Below the pieces are notes generated by a model, which saw nothing but the letters and a program-made list of their open reading frames with translations, was not told where the DNA came from and did not search any database. A stretch of DNA of 64,000 nt, taken from Paenibacillus hunanensis (GTDB taxonomy: Bacteria; Bacillota; Bacilli; Paenibacillales; Paenibacillaceae). The position numbers and the translations under genes were made by a program. Of this stretch, positions 51,897-62,700 are shown piece by piece; positions within the stretch are counted from its first letter, which is position 1; each line of letters begins with the position of its first letter. The DNA is taken from positions 186,001 through 250,000 of the forward strand of contig NZ_BMMB01000005.1 of assembly GCF_014645615.1 (NCBI RefSeq). The letters run 5' to 3'.

Positions 51897-52453
51897 TGTG
51901 GAGTATGGATTGGTTGGAATGGCTGAAGCTGTTCTGGGGCTTTTTCCTTGCGAATGTGCTCGGCTATGGCGGTGGGCCCGCTTCGATTCCGCTGATGTAC
52001 AACGAGATCGTGACCCATTTTCACTGGCTGAATGATACGGAATTCTCCAATGTGCTGGCGCTTGGTAATGCATTGCCAGGCCCGATTGCGACGAAGATTG
52101 CCGCTTTTGTCGGCTTTGATGTAGCAGGGATTCCGGGGCTAGTGATTGCGCTGATCGCTACGATTGTACCTTCGGCAGTGGCGATGATCGTGCTACTACG
52201 CTTACTGCAAAAATATCGTACTTCTCCAGTAGTAAAAGGACTGACACTGCTCGTGCAGCCTGTCATTGCGGTAATGATGCTTCTGCTCACCTGGCAGCTA
52301 GGAGAGGAATCGTATACGTCGATCGGTCTATGGCAGACGCTGGCGATTGCACTAGTTGCCTTCTGGGCGATGCAAATTCGCAAAATTCATCCAGCGTTTG
52401 TGATTATAGCTGCCTTTGCATATGGCGCCTTCGCTTTGCCTTATTTTATGTAA
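51893..52453 (+). CDS. chromate transporter family protein, second half
   Basis: A 186-residue partner of the preceding protein. The same motifs recur: NVLGYGGGPASIPLMYNEIV and the matching LGNALPGPIATKIAAFVGF. About five spans are present and the C-terminus is short. The start ATG overlaps the stop of the upstream gene by 4 bp. Two short CHR genes in tandem form a heterodimeric transporter in other bacteria. A strong terminator follows. Confidence 0.9.
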   Translation: MMWSMDWLEWLKLFWGFFLANVLGYGGGPASIPLMYNEIVTHFHWLNDTEFSNVLALGNALPGPIATKIAAFVGFDVAGIPGLVIALIATIVPSAVAMIVLLRLLQKYRTSPVVKGLTLLVQPVIAVMMLLLTWQLGEESYTSIGLWQTLAIALVAFWAMQIRKIHPAFVIIAAFAYGAFALPYFM

Positions 52454-52490
52454 TCGATAGAGTCACGACTATTTTGATCAGTCGATCCTA

Positions 52491-52541
52491 CGAACAATAC
52501 CCCTGCATACCGCCAACATAGCGAAGCAGGGGTATTGTTCG
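52491..52541. terminator. terminator of the chromate transporter operon
   Basis: CGAACAATACCCCTGC pairs with GCAGGGGTATTGTTCG, 16 bp perfect, 19-nt loop. The T run is weak, so it may act as mRNA 3' protection as well. Confidence 0.75.
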
Positions 52542-52666
52542 TACTCACTGTTAGGCGCAGATTGCTTGCATGGACAATCTTGATTCCAGCAGGCGATTAC
52601 GTTGGAGTAGCGAATGCCATGCTCCCGAATCGACTTCTTCTAAATAAACGGATGACCGTCAGATCG

Positions 52667-53119
52667 TTATACGGGACGTCTGAATCCGTTCTCTGTAGGT
52701 GCGAGCTGCCGATGCTCAATCGGTGTGGATAGCACGATCAAGGTAGTATAGTCACCATAATGACTGATCCGGTTCTCAAACGCCTCCAGCTCCCGAATCG
52801 AGGACGTTAGCACCTTGAGCAAATAATTATACTCGCCACTTGTCCGATGGCATTCCACAATCTCCGGTGATTCCCGGCATACCTCAACAAAGTTAACCCC
52901 ATTATTGGTATGAAAAAGATAATACGCGGAAGCCTGATAGCCCAGCTTTTCCGGTGACACAACAGCACGGTACTCTCGAATCAAGCCGCTCTCCTCCAGC
53001 CTTCGTACCCTCTCTGTGACTGCCGGCTGGGACAATCCAACCTCTTTACCCAGATCGGTCATCGAGATACGGGCATGACGCTGCAGATGCAGCAATATTT
53101 GCTCATCAACCTGATCCAT
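52667..53119 (-). CDS. Lrp/AsnC family regulator
   Basis: A 150-residue Lrp/AsnC regulator with the DNA-binding part VDEQILLHLQRHARISMTDLGK, EVGLSQPAVTERVRRLEESGLI and a RAM domain (LGYQASAYYLFHTNNG to DYTTLIVLSTPIEH). It is closest in layout to LrpC/AzlB-like proteins. Single gene, convergent with the chromate transporter operon; the regulator of that operon is different in sequence, so they are not a recent duplication. GGAGGAGAC lies in front of the ATG. Targets are unknown. Confidence 0.92.
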   Translation of the reverse strand: MDQVDEQILLHLQRHARISMTDLGKEVGLSQPAVTERVRRLEESGLIREYRAVVSPEKLGYQASAYYLFHTNNGVNFVEVCRESPEIVECHRTSGEYNYLLKVLTSSIRELEAFENRISHYGDYTTLIVLSTPIEHRQLAPTENGFRRPV

Positions 53120-53605
53120 GAGTCTCCTCCTTCGGAATTTTTCTATTATCGTTCGGTCGAAAATACCATGTGCCTGCTCGATATAAACGTCTGGAGGTTT
53201 TACATGCTGCTGTACGTCTAAAACGATATATCATGACTTTTTATTTTATCAACTACAGGGTGTCGTGTATAGATTAACTGTGCATTTTTTTGGCACGTAT
53301 GATGATTTTTCTTCCGTTATGTTCCTGATTACGCATGTAGCATACATCATCCGCTGATGCACTTAATCCGTAGATACAGCTTCTTTATTATTATACATCA
53401 CACATCGGAACACATATGTAAAAATTCTTCACCCTTACACCCAAGAATTTCTCTTGGTGCCCCCTCCCCTCCAATACGAACTATTCAAAAAGCCCTGCTT
53501 CCAAAAGGAATGAACAGGGCTGATCTTTTATTCATATTGAGCATATTCATATTCCATCATGAAGCTGAGCCGTCTGCACATCACATCGCCTGCTGCTCAT
53601 TGTCT
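53120..53605. other. intergenic, AT-rich, no gene
   Basis: Between the Lrp gene start and the end of the polysaccharide operon. It contains the operon terminator (53487-53521) and otherwise AT-rich sequence that must hold the Lrp promoter. A frame at 53357-53638 on the plus strand has no support. Confidence 0.45.
53487..53521 (-). terminator. terminator of the signalling/polysaccharide operon
   Basis: AGCCCTG and CAGGGCT with an inner TTCC/GGAA; the minus strand runs on TTTTTGAATAG. Confidence 0.8.
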
Positions 53606-54763
53606 TCAGCGCCGCTCTGTTGCTGCCGTCTGTGCTAGAATCCCCTTCATCATCGGTACATATAAATGCCAGTAAAAAGCATCCTCACTGCCCGGTCGAT
53701 CCAGTGTGAACCAGCGCTTGACTGTATCCCAGCCTTCATAGCGGCGCCAGAATGGATACTGATCATGATCCGCATAATCGCCAGCAAAATAATACGATGT
53801 ATACGTCGCATGCTGCTGGCGAATCACTGCTGGGAACGTATCTGTAATGCCTGCTTCCTGTAGCTTTTGCTTGCCGTCTGCGGTCAGACCCAGATCATAA
53901 TTCGCCAGAATCTCGGTTCGCTCGGCTGGCTTCATAATGTCAAACCAGTAATTGTAACGCACCTTGGCATCAAAGCCAATCAGTGCTTTCCCCTGCGTTG
54001 TTAATGTGGTCTGTACGCCCTGATCGCCAATTTGCTTGCCCTCCTGCAACACGACAACACGTCCGTCCTCATGCATTAGCACGATACCTGGACCCGTGTA
54101 CGGCCAGCGATTCGGATCACTTCCGTCTCCCGTCAGAAAGTCCGGCACCTCGCCACCACGAGCTAGATCAGCAAAGTAACGTCCCGTCCAGCCTGTCCAT
54201 TCTACACCGAGCAATGGATAGATCTGGTTGCGAACACTTGCTGTAGTTGGTGTAGCCAGACTGTTGAACTCGGCGATGAGCGTTTTGACACCTTGCTCGG
54301 TCACTCCGCTACGAATACGCTGTACGTCCGACGTATCCAGCCCACCGTACAGCATACCCTGTGATAGGTCGCCATCTGCCGTACCAACACTGGCGCCATT
54401 ATTTGCCTGTAAATACTGTGCCTTCTCTACTCCATACGTATCTGCCACATAGATCATATCAGTATTGCGCATATCCTGCGGCAATCCAGTGACCTTATAC
54501 TGATCATTGCTTCCCGGGAAAAAGCCATAATAATCGGTCGTATAGTCATAACGCTGCCCATTCGTCTTCGTATACTTTTGCTGATTGAGCAGCCAGACCA
54601 GGCCTTTATGCTCACGATAGGTCGTATTTGGCACGGTTTTGTCCAGAATAGTGACCTGTAATCGAGTATCTGGCTTCACTTCCCACCAGACCCACGGCGC
54701 CAACAGCAAAGCTACAATGAGGATGGGAATGATCCAGAATGTCCATACCTTTCTGGCTTTCAT
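53606..54763 (-). CDS. membrane-anchored protein of unknown function
   Basis: 385 residues, with one N-terminal span (FWIIPILIVALLLAPWVWW) and the rest outside by the positive-inside rule. It is rich in aromatic residues and loops such as NTTYREHKGLVWLLNQQKY, DYYGFFPGSND, YVADTYGVEKAQYLQ, LMHEDGRVVVLQEG and FWRRYEGWD. I do not recognise the family. It is the last gene of a six-gene operon, its start overlapping the GT2 stop by 4 bp (ATGA), so it is likely to help the glycosyltransferase, for example in export or modification of the polymer. The family remains unassigned. Confidence 0.75.
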   Translation of the reverse strand: MKARKVWTFWIIPILIVALLLAPWVWWEVKPDTRLQVTILDKTVPNTTYREHKGLVWLLNQQKYTKTNGQRYDYTTDYYGFFPGSNDQYKVTGLPQDMRNTDMIYVADTYGVEKAQYLQANNGASVGTADGDLSQGMLYGGLDTSDVQRIRSGVTEQGVKTLIAEFNSLATPTTASVRNQIYPLLGVEWTGWTGRYFADLARGGEVPDFLTGDGSDPNRWPYTGPGIVLMHEDGRVVVLQEGKQIGDQGVQTTLTTQGKALIGFDAKVRYNYWFDIMKPAERTEILANYDLGLTADGKQKLQEAGITDTFPAVIRQQHATYTSYYFAGDYADHDQYPFWRRYEGWDTVKRWFTLDRPGSEDAFYWHLYVPMMKGILAQTAATERR

Positions 54764-56241
54764 GACCCACCTCCATTCGCACCGTTATCCGTCTTTTTGG
54801 AGTTCATTACACCGCCACGCGCCATATCGCCCCAGGCGTGCTTTTTACGTGCGGCAATGCGAAGTAGCCCTTCAAAACGCCAGAGTGTCATCATCGGACG
54901 ATACCAGAACGTTTCTGACAGCGCATATAGAAATAGACGCGTCAGGTCACTTACCCGGTTATAGCGCTTGAAGCACCATTCCTCGAACAATACAGCTCCC
55001 ATCGATAACAATGAACCGTATAGCAGCATGAGCAGTGCCAGAATAAGGGTGATGCGGATATCAATCGTATCCAGGAACAAGCCGATCAGCACGGTAATGA
55101 TACCAGTCAGCTCGACCACTGGCCCCAGCAGCTCGACGAACAGGAAATACGGCATGGAGATCATGCCGATTTTGCCATAGCGCGGATTCAGCATCATTTT
55201 ACGATTTTTCCATAAACTTTCGAACAGTCCACGATGCCAGCGTGTACGCTGACGACGCAGAATTTTAGCCTGCTCTGGTGCCTCCGTCCAGCAGACCGGA
55301 TCGGGTACATACACGATCTGTGCTTTACTTTTCTTTTCCTGAATCCGGCGGTGCAGACGAACGACCAGCTCCATATCCTCACCGATCGTGTTCACATCAT
55401 AGCCGCCCACCTCGATGACCCAGCTCTTTTTGAAAATACCAAAGGCACCGGATACGATCAGTAGCAGATTATAACGGCTAAGCCCGATCCGCCCCATTAG
55501 AAAGGCACGTAGATACTCGATAACCTGCATCACCACAAGTGGCTTGTGAGACAGACGGACACTGTCACGACTCAAGTAGCCGCTATCCACATAGCTACCA
55601 TTGGCGATTCCGACGCTACCACCTGTAGCAACGATCTCTTCATCAGGCCCAGCATCCATAATCGGCTTCATGACCTTGATAAAGGCATCCTGGTCCAGCA
55701 CTGTATCGCCATCCAGCGAAGCGAAGTAGGGATACTGACATACATTGATGCCCACATTGAGCGCATCTGCCTTACCACCATTCTCCTTATCGACCAGCAC
55801 CAGATTAGTATGCTGGAGCGAGCGATAAATGCCGCGAATTGGCTTCGTTTCCTTCCCGAGACCCGACCAGCGTACACGGCTTTTAACCTCAACCATATCG
55901 AATTCATCGATGAGCTGCTGCGCTGTAGCATCCTTCGAACCATCATTTACGACCACAATCTCAAACTGCTTGTAGTTAATACCTAGCAATGATCGTACAC
56001 TCCATACGATATTCAGCTCTTCATTGTAGGCAGGCACGATAATAGACAGTGGCGGCGCCAGCTCTTCCTGTAGCACCTGCTCATACTGGCTCTCGTTGAC
56101 GTCCTTTTCTCGATTGAGCTTATGAGCCGCTACGAAGAACAGCACAATATACACCAGACTGACCACAACGACATAGATGGCAATAATAATGCTGATCACT
56201 TCAAAAATCGTACCGATGAGCTCAAGCCAGGTTGCGTTCAT
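54760..56241 (-). CDS. membrane glycosyltransferase family 2 (PgaC/hyaluronan-synthase-like)
   Basis: A 493-residue processive-type GT2 synthase. An N-terminal span (TIFEVISIIIAIYVVVVSL) is followed by the catalytic domain: PLSIIVPAYNEELNI, VVVNDGSKDAT, ENGGKADALNVGI, SLDGDTVL (DxD), the general base in TIGEDMELV, and the QxxRW motif RRQRTRWHRG. Three to four further spans follow. It probably makes a beta-linked exopolysaccharide and extrudes it. The ATG at 56241 follows AAAGGA. The reading frame of the HEAT gene overlaps its start by 20 bp. It is regulated, by position, by the kinase and response regulators upstream. Which sugar it uses cannot be read. Confidence 0.9.
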   Translation of the reverse strand: MNATWLELIGTIFEVISIIIAIYVVVVSLVYIVLFFVAAHKLNREKDVNESQYEQVLQEELAPPLSIIVPAYNEELNIVWSVRSLLGINYKQFEIVVVNDGSKDATAQQLIDEFDMVEVKSRVRWSGLGKETKPIRGIYRSLQHTNLVLVDKENGGKADALNVGINVCQYPYFASLDGDTVLDQDAFIKVMKPIMDAGPDEEIVATGGSVGIANGSYVDSGYLSRDSVRLSHKPLVVMQVIEYLRAFLMGRIGLSRYNLLLIVSGAFGIFKKSWVIEVGGYDVNTIGEDMELVVRLHRRIQEKKSKAQIVYVPDPVCWTEAPEQAKILRRQRTRWHRGLFESLWKNRKMMLNPRYGKIGMISMPYFLFVELLGPVVELTGIITVLIGLFLDTIDIRITLILALLMLLYGSLLSMGAVLFEEWCFKRYNRVSDLTRLFLYALSETFWYRPMMTLWRFEGLLRIAARKKHAWGDMARGGVMNSKKTDNGANGGGS

Positions 56242-57340
56242 ATTGCTTCCTTTCCAGCGTCTCCTCCGCCATCTCACGTGCATAGCGGTCCGCATGTTCT
56301 CCGGCAACTACTTTTGCAAGCAGCTCCAGGCCATTTTTATAGTTGGATAACGATTCGGCTGCCTGTTGTCTGACCCGATACGACGAATCGCCCAGCATTT
56401 CCAGCAGGTACGATACGAACACATCCTCATGCACATTGCCCATCACCTTTGCACGCATCAGGCGTTCTGGCCACGAGGAGGTCATACGCTCGGGATGATC
56501 ATGCTCATCCTCCAGCACATCCACGAGCTGGCGTGTTGCCTCACGCGACATATAGCCGAAGTTAGCAATGGTCTTGAGCGCACGAATCCGTATTTCTCCA
56601 TCATAATGACTGAGCTGACGCTCCAGCAGAGCGAGCACCTCGGTGGATCGTACATTATGAATACGCAGTGCATCCATCAAGTTATAGCGAACCCGTCTCG
56701 GTAATGTATCAAACTGGGCTAATAGCTGATCGATCAGCTCCTCGTTAAGCGGTAGCAAAATCTGTAGTAGCTGACTGTCCGACAGATTATGATCCTTTTC
56801 ACTAAGGAAGGGGACGATCTGATCACTGTTCAGCTTGGACAAAATACGCAAAATCTGAAAGTGCTCCTCCGCCGAGCAGCGCCGCGCCTTCATCCATCGT
56901 ATCAGCTCTGGATGTAGCGAATGAATACGAAATTGCTCAATCCAGAGCAAGGTATTCATCCGTGTGCTCCAGCGCCGATTACGCAAGGCTTGCCGATAAT
57001 GATCGGTAAAGTAACGTTCAGCAAACTCATAGATCAGCCTGCGTTCTTCTGGCGTGTTACTGATTGAAAGGCGATGCTGGAGCGCCTCCTGCAAGGCTTC
57101 CATTCGATAAGGACCACGAACCGATAACCGCCGTGAGGCTTCACCGGTAGCTAGATACGTTTCCAGCGCCGAGTCGGGTTGCTCCAGATCGCGCACCATC
57201 TCATAGACAGATAGCTGACGCTTGTTATAGGTTGCTTTACGATAAGCGAGATACGCATACAGCAGTATCAGAACGAGCAGCATGAAGGCGCTCAGCAAGG
57301 CAAATGCAAGCAGTGCCTGGTTCGTATCCAGTTGCTTCAT
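56222..57340 (-). CDS. HEAT-repeat protein with N-terminal membrane anchor
   Basis: 372 residues. A span (LLAFALLSAFMLLVLILLYAYL) is followed by a cytoplasmic helical repeat domain with HEAT-like units: EEHFQILRILSKLNSDQIVPFL, VLALLERQLSHYDGEIRIRALKTIANF, LEMLGDSSYRVRQQAAESL. Such repeats bind proteins. It lies between the HPt-REC protein and the GT2 gene and overlaps both (4 bp upstream in ATGA, 20 bp downstream), so it is very likely a scaffold linking the signal protein to the synthase. Homologous trios of HEAT and GT2 are known from other bacteria but I cannot name them with certainty. Confidence 0.82.
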   Translation of the reverse strand: MKQLDTNQALLAFALLSAFMLLVLILLYAYLAYRKATYNKRQLSVYEMVRDLEQPDSALETYLATGEASRRLSVRGPYRMEALQEALQHRLSISNTPEERRLIYEFAERYFTDHYRQALRNRRWSTRMNTLLWIEQFRIHSLHPELIRWMKARRCSAEEHFQILRILSKLNSDQIVPFLSEKDHNLSDSQLLQILLPLNEELIDQLLAQFDTLPRRVRYNLMDALRIHNVRSTEVLALLERQLSHYDGEIRIRALKTIANFGYMSREATRQLVDVLEDEHDHPERMTSSWPERLMRAKVMGNVHEDVFVSYLLEMLGDSSYRVRQQAAESLSNYKNGLELLAKVVAGEHADRYAREMAEETLERKQYERNLA

Positions 57341-59544
57341 GCCTTCATCCTCCCCAGCAGACGCCGAATACGTGCCTCCAGCTCCACCATACTGAATGGC
57401 TTGGTCAAATAGTCATCTGTACCCGCACCAATCGCATCTGCCACCTCACGATCATCACCCACCCCGGTAAGCATGAGCACTGTATATCGATTGCGTTTAT
57501 CCGAGCTACGCAGTCGACGCAGCACCTCCATCCCATTCATTCGTGGCATCATCCGATCCAAAATGAGCAGGTAGTGTGCGTTCTCACCATGCCATGGATC
57601 ACTGAAAAATTCCTCACCATCGCTAAAGGCACGAATATCCAGCTCATGCTCAGCCTGTAGAGCAGATAGACGCTTTTTGAGCATGTTACGAATCAGATCA
57701 TCATCGTCAATAATAGCCAGTCTCCATGGATTTACGCCGAGCGGTGGAGCCGATGCCTGCTGAATCTCAGCCGTCTGCTGACTAAGCAGCACCTTCTCTT
57801 CACGATCAACCCATTCCAGACGAGGGCCGGAGCCATCAGGTGCTTCGGCTTCACGAATCGTATCCGCGTGGACAGCAGGGGCTGGTGTAGCGGTATTCTG
57901 CTGCTCTGTTGGCTGCGATGCTGTATTCACTGGCGTTACCGCTTCCTGTACAGGCGGTGTTGGAACTGGTGCCGTTATGATTTCTTCCTGTGGAACCGAT
58001 GCTACAGGTTGAGACTCCTGCACCTCTGGAGCTGGCTGGGAGGTTGTATCCTGTGCAACAATTTCGTCTTTATCTATTTCATCCTCAATCATTGCAGACT
58101 CGGAATGCTGATGACGTTTGAGCCTGGAGGATAGCGCCAACATCAGATCGTCCATTTTATCCATCAGAGGATCGGACGGCTCGACTGGAGGAGTCGATGC
58201 AGCTTGTGAAAGTGGCTCTACACCTGTATCGGCTGATGAGCTACTCTCGTGCTGACGATCATCAGGCTTCGCGTGTGTCGCCGCATCCAGTGCCATCTCG
58301 ACCAGACGTGCCGCCTGACCATTTTCAACCGGTCTACGGCGCTCCGGTACAACCATCACGCCATCCCGACTACGCTTCGCTTCGGCTACAATACGCATCA
58401 CGCCGTCATAGCAGGAGGCTGCGGTCATGCCTGGCTTTAACTCCAGAATACCTGCCGAGAAGGACAGACGATAATCATCCAATCCTGCACCCTGATCCTG
58501 CTCCAGACGCTCCAGCAACTGATGAGCAAACGAGGTTGCCTCCTTTTCCCCAGTGCCGGGCTGTAGCAGGTAAAACCGATCATGTCGATCACGCGCCCAG
58601 ATATCATGCGGCCCCAGTGCAGGCTTGACCAGATCAGAGAAATGCTTGAGCAGTCGATCGCCCTCGGCATAACCGAAGCGCTCATTAATATAGCGGAAGC
58701 TATCCAGATCAAATAGCGTCAGTGTAGCAGGCTCAGGCCGCTCCAGCTGTAATTGCAAATGACGAACCAGCTCCTGTGCAAAAAAGGTACTGTTATACGC
58801 ACCGGTCAGCTCGTCCATCATCAACAAATGATTCAGCTTCAAGCGACGAGACACCTGACGCTTCACCCGTACAGCAAATTCCTCCACATCAAACGGCTTG
58901 CCTATAAAATCATCTGCGCCCGATTCATACGCCTGTATACGAGTGGCACGATCACGATTCGTACTGATCATAATGACCGGAATCAAGTACTGCTCACTGC
59001 GAGACTGCATTTCCTGCAAGATCTCCAGACCGCTCCGTTCCTCCAGCACAATATCGAGCACGACACAATCGGGCTTCATGCTATAAAATAACTCCAGCGC
59101 TCGTCCTGAATCCGGCGTAGCTAGCACCATATAGCCCATTCGCTCCAGATGCTCCTTGAGTACAAGCAGCAAGCTCAGATCGTCATCTACGATCAGCAAT
59201 GTACCGATATAAGGTGGCAATTCAGCCTGTGCTTCTTCAACGATTGCAGACTCGTCTCCACTATCGTCTGACTCATCCGCACTGTCCAATAGTAAAAAAG
59301 CGAGTGGAGCGAGTAGCTCACGCGCCTCAGAAACGCGCCAGACGCGGGTGCTTTCTGCTTCTACACGTTCCAGTAAACTGGAAGCGGTCTGAAACCAATC
59401 ATCCAATCCAATCGTTCCTGCGGTTCCTTTTGCCGAATGCAGCAGTCGATACAGCTCTGCTTCACTGGTAGACTGCCCGGATGTCGTGACGGATTTGATT
59501 TTGTCCTTCATCTGCTTTATAAATAGTCGCTGATATTTATCCAT
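57337..59544 (-). CDS. HPt-REC-degenerate GGDEF-REC signalling protein
   Basis: 735 residues in the order: HPt domain (LLHSAKGTAGTIGL, His near residue 36), REC domain 1 (LLIVDDDLSLLLVL, CVVLDIVLEERSG), a GGDEF domain (MDELTGAYNSTFF, LTLFDLDSFRYINERFGYAEGD) whose signature is RHDRF instead of GG(D/E)EF, a Pro/Ala-rich linker of about 160 residues, and REC domain 2 (LAIIDDDDLIRNML, LLILDRMMPRMNG). It should receive phosphate from the hybrid kinase upstream. Loss of the GGDEF signature means it likely cannot make cyclic di-GMP but may bind GTP or c-di-GMP. The gene overlaps the HEAT gene by 4 bp (ATGA) downstream. AGGGAGG precedes the ATG. Confidence 0.9.
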   Translation of the reverse strand: MDKYQRLFIKQMKDKIKSVTTSGQSTSEAELYRLLHSAKGTAGTIGLDDWFQTASSLLERVEAESTRVWRVSEARELLAPLAFLLLDSADESDDSGDESAIVEEAQAELPPYIGTLLIVDDDLSLLLVLKEHLERMGYMVLATPDSGRALELFYSMKPDCVVLDIVLEERSGLEILQEMQSRSEQYLIPVIMISTNRDRATRIQAYESGADDFIGKPFDVEEFAVRVKRQVSRRLKLNHLLMMDELTGAYNSTFFAQELVRHLQLQLERPEPATLTLFDLDSFRYINERFGYAEGDRLLKHFSDLVKPALGPHDIWARDRHDRFYLLQPGTGEKEATSFAHQLLERLEQDQGAGLDDYRLSFSAGILELKPGMTAASCYDGVMRIVAEAKRSRDGVMVVPERRRPVENGQAARLVEMALDAATHAKPDDRQHESSSSADTGVEPLSQAASTPPVEPSDPLMDKMDDLMLALSSRLKRHQHSESAMIEDEIDKDEIVAQDTTSQPAPEVQESQPVASVPQEEIITAPVPTPPVQEAVTPVNTASQPTEQQNTATPAPAVHADTIREAEAPDGSGPRLEWVDREEKVLLSQQTAEIQQASAPPLGVNPWRLAIIDDDDLIRNMLKKRLSALQAEHELDIRAFSDGEEFFSDPWHGENAHYLLILDRMMPRMNGMEVLRRLRSSDKRNRYTVLMLTGVGDDREVADAIGAGTDDYLTKPFSMVELEARIRRLLGRMKA

Positions 59545-59625
59545 AAAATCCTCCCTGACTGTCGCCGTAGGCGCTCATCAACACAGCCGTTTGTATGAGT
59601 ACATCCTATTCTCCGCAATGCTACA

Positions 59626-59659
59626 ATGTAGCACATCGCTCCTAACGGATGTGCTACAT
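59626..59659. other. 12-bp perfect inverted repeat in the operon gap
   Basis: ATGTAGCACATC (59626-59637) and GATGTGCTACAT (59648-59659) around 10 nt. It lies in the 208-bp gap between the hybrid kinase and the HPt protein. No T run follows on the minus strand, so it may be an operator, a processing site or a weak terminator. Confidence 0.55.
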
Positions 59660-59752
59660 GGTCTATAGCCTACTTTCTATTACCCCTGATCGTACCGTCT
59701 ATTGCTTTCATTTGTACCATAACGGTATTTCTATACAGGAAACCCGATAAAG

Positions 59753-62700
59753 CTAGATTGCTCCATTTCCGTGATTGGTATCTGAATGCGATGAAGAGTC
59801 TGCCTGCTCGGCTTGCTCTGTCTTCTTCGCATCGCCCAGCAGATCGACCTTGATCACATCATCCACCAGCTTCAGCGCTGCCGCTCCAAGGCCACTACGC
59901 TGCAAGGCTTGCTGGAGTAATTGCTCATCCTGATTGCCCTGTACGACCATATCTGTACGAAGCGTCTGCTGTCCCTGATCCATAAGCGAAACGCCCAGCT
60001 CCAGCAGTCGATCCACGGTAAATGGCTTTTGCAGATACTTTTCATCGGCTTTCTCGGCAAAGTCACCTGGCTGATCCAGCGCGGATGAAACGATCACCGG
60101 TACATCACGGGTTAATGGATGACTTTTGAGGGCAGCAATAAAGTCCCAGCCGTTTTTCGGCCCTTGCAGATGGATATCAACGATGCACAGTAACGGTGGT
60201 TGCTTCGCCGCCTGCAAGCCCAGAATCGCTTCCTCTGCATTGTTCAGCGTCAAAATCTCATATTGCTGCTCTTCAAAGGTCGCCGCGATCAATCGGGATA
60301 GGTTCTCTTCATCCTCAATCACCACAATATGCTCATCCAGCACAGGCACCTTGAGCTTCGGCAGTCTGACGATAAATGTACTTCCCTGACCTAGCTCGGA
60401 ATCGAAGGTAATCTCTCCACCCAGATCATTCAGAATTTCCCGTACAATCGCCAGTCCAAGGCCGGTACCGCCAATCTGACGGCGATCCGAATTATCTACG
60501 CGATAAAACTTACTGAACATTTTATCCTTCGCTTCCTCTGGAATGCCCAGCCCGTAATCCTGTACTTCCACCAGCCAGTTCGCTTCATCCTCAAGTAGCC
60601 GTACATCGACCCGATCGGTGCCTGGAGAATACTTCACCGCATTACTGATCAGATTGTGCATCACCTGAGTGATACGATCCTGATCGGCACGTACCAGTGC
60701 TGTATGCTCTGGCAGCTCGGCATAGACACCATGCTCCTGCTTACCATCCCACTGCATCGCCACATCGCTAACGATAGCGCGCAGATCGAATGGCACAAGC
60801 GTATAGGTCTGCTTCCCAGATTCCATCCGCTGCAAATCCAGAAAATCATTAATCAGATTCGACAGACGATTCGCTTCCCGGTGAATCGTCTCCATGTATT
60901 TCTTCGCCTTCTCTGGCTTCACTTCGCGGTTCAGCAAAATCTCCACAAAGCCCAGAATACTTGCCAGCGGTGTACGCAGCTCATGGGATACGATGCTGAC
61001 AAATTCATTTTTCATCTGGTTCGCCTGTTCTTCCTCTGTGCGATCACGCAGTACGATCAGATGATATTCCTGTAGATCTGCACCGGTAATCAGATTAATG
61101 TACATTTCCATATGATGAATACTGCCATCACGTGCACGAAGGCTGAACTGAGTTCTCCAGTTGGTCAGATGCTCCTTCACTGCATGTGTAATCTGTTCGC
61201 TCAGCTTGTAGGTGCCCGTATGTTGCTTATCAAGGAAGGTATTCAGACTATCGATCGATGCGCCTGTCTTGAGATCCGGTAAAACAGCGCTCACCTGTGC
61301 ATTGCAAAATGAGATAACCCCGTTATGATCAAATAGCACAAGCCCTTCCTGTAACGAGTCAATAATCTCCTGAATCGCATCGCGCTGCTGCTTGATCATC
61401 AGCTTTTCCGATTCCAGCTCGGCATTCAGCTCCGCCAGACGGACGCCCTGCTTACGACGTTCCTCTCCTGCAAGCTGTGCCTGATACGCCAGACCGAACT
61501 GATTGATCAATCCCTCTGTTAGCATACGATCCTTAATATTTACAGCCAGACTGCCATAGGTTGTGAATAGTAGATAGCCGATCACCTGCATATCTTCATC
61601 AAAGAGTGGATAATAATGATCATCTGCACGCTCATAGCCTTGATGCAGCCCAATCTCTTCACCACTGAGCGAGCGACTACGCACGACCGGTCTACGTTCC
61701 TCGATCACTTCCAGCGCTGGCCCGTATAATTGCTCCACTCTGCGTCCTGTATCATGCTGTGGCCAGCCTACGGCATAGATCATTCGAAAAGAGCCTGCTG
61801 AATCTGCCTGATTGCGTACGACCAGCATAACGGCATCATGATGTGTAGCATGCATTAACGCACGCAGACTGTTTTCCAGAAAATCCTTCATACTACTAAA
61901 GCCAGTTAGCTTTTCTTGATACGAATTGATCAATTGTAGCTGGCTTTCGCGTTCGGTCAGCTTATCCAAAATGATCGCTTGCTCATGCTGCTGCGCTAGA
62001 ATTTCTTCATTTTGTGCTTCCATCTCATCGTTTTGCTGCTCCATCTGCTGCAAGCTATATTCATTCTGTTGCTGACGCTCGCGCAGTTGATCAGACATAT
62101 GATTGATCCCGCCGATCAGGCTCGTAATCTCATCATTAGAAGTGCGCTCCTCTACATGCAAATATTCGCCATGACTAATCCGTCGTACCGCAGACTCCAG
62201 TTCGACCACAGGACGGATCATCGACTCGCGCAAATACCGCACCAGCAGTAACGCAGCAACCAGACCTAAAATGATAAAGACGAGCGGAATGAACAGGACG
62301 ATCGAGTTCAGCCGCTGGCTTTGCTTCATTAATTGATTCACCTGAGCACGTTCATTATTAATTAGTTCATCCAGCTGGCTATTCACCGATTGGACAAGAG
62401 CGGTTGTAACATTACGGGATGTGCTCTCGATCTGATCCTGCTTCCCCTGCTGCTTATAGCTTTCGATCAGTGGAAAATAACTGAAATATTCGCGGCTTTG
62501 TCGATCTAGCTCTGCGAGTGCACTTACATTCTCCTGATCGTTAACCGACTGGGCACGGTACTGGCTCAGATCTTGCAGAAAGCGATCTCGATCTGACTCT
62601 GCCTGCACCTGAAATGTTCCCACACTAAAAGCAAGATATGCTCGGAAATTCGACACCGCCGAGCGATACGATTCGTCGATCATTTGCAAGCGATTCTGTT

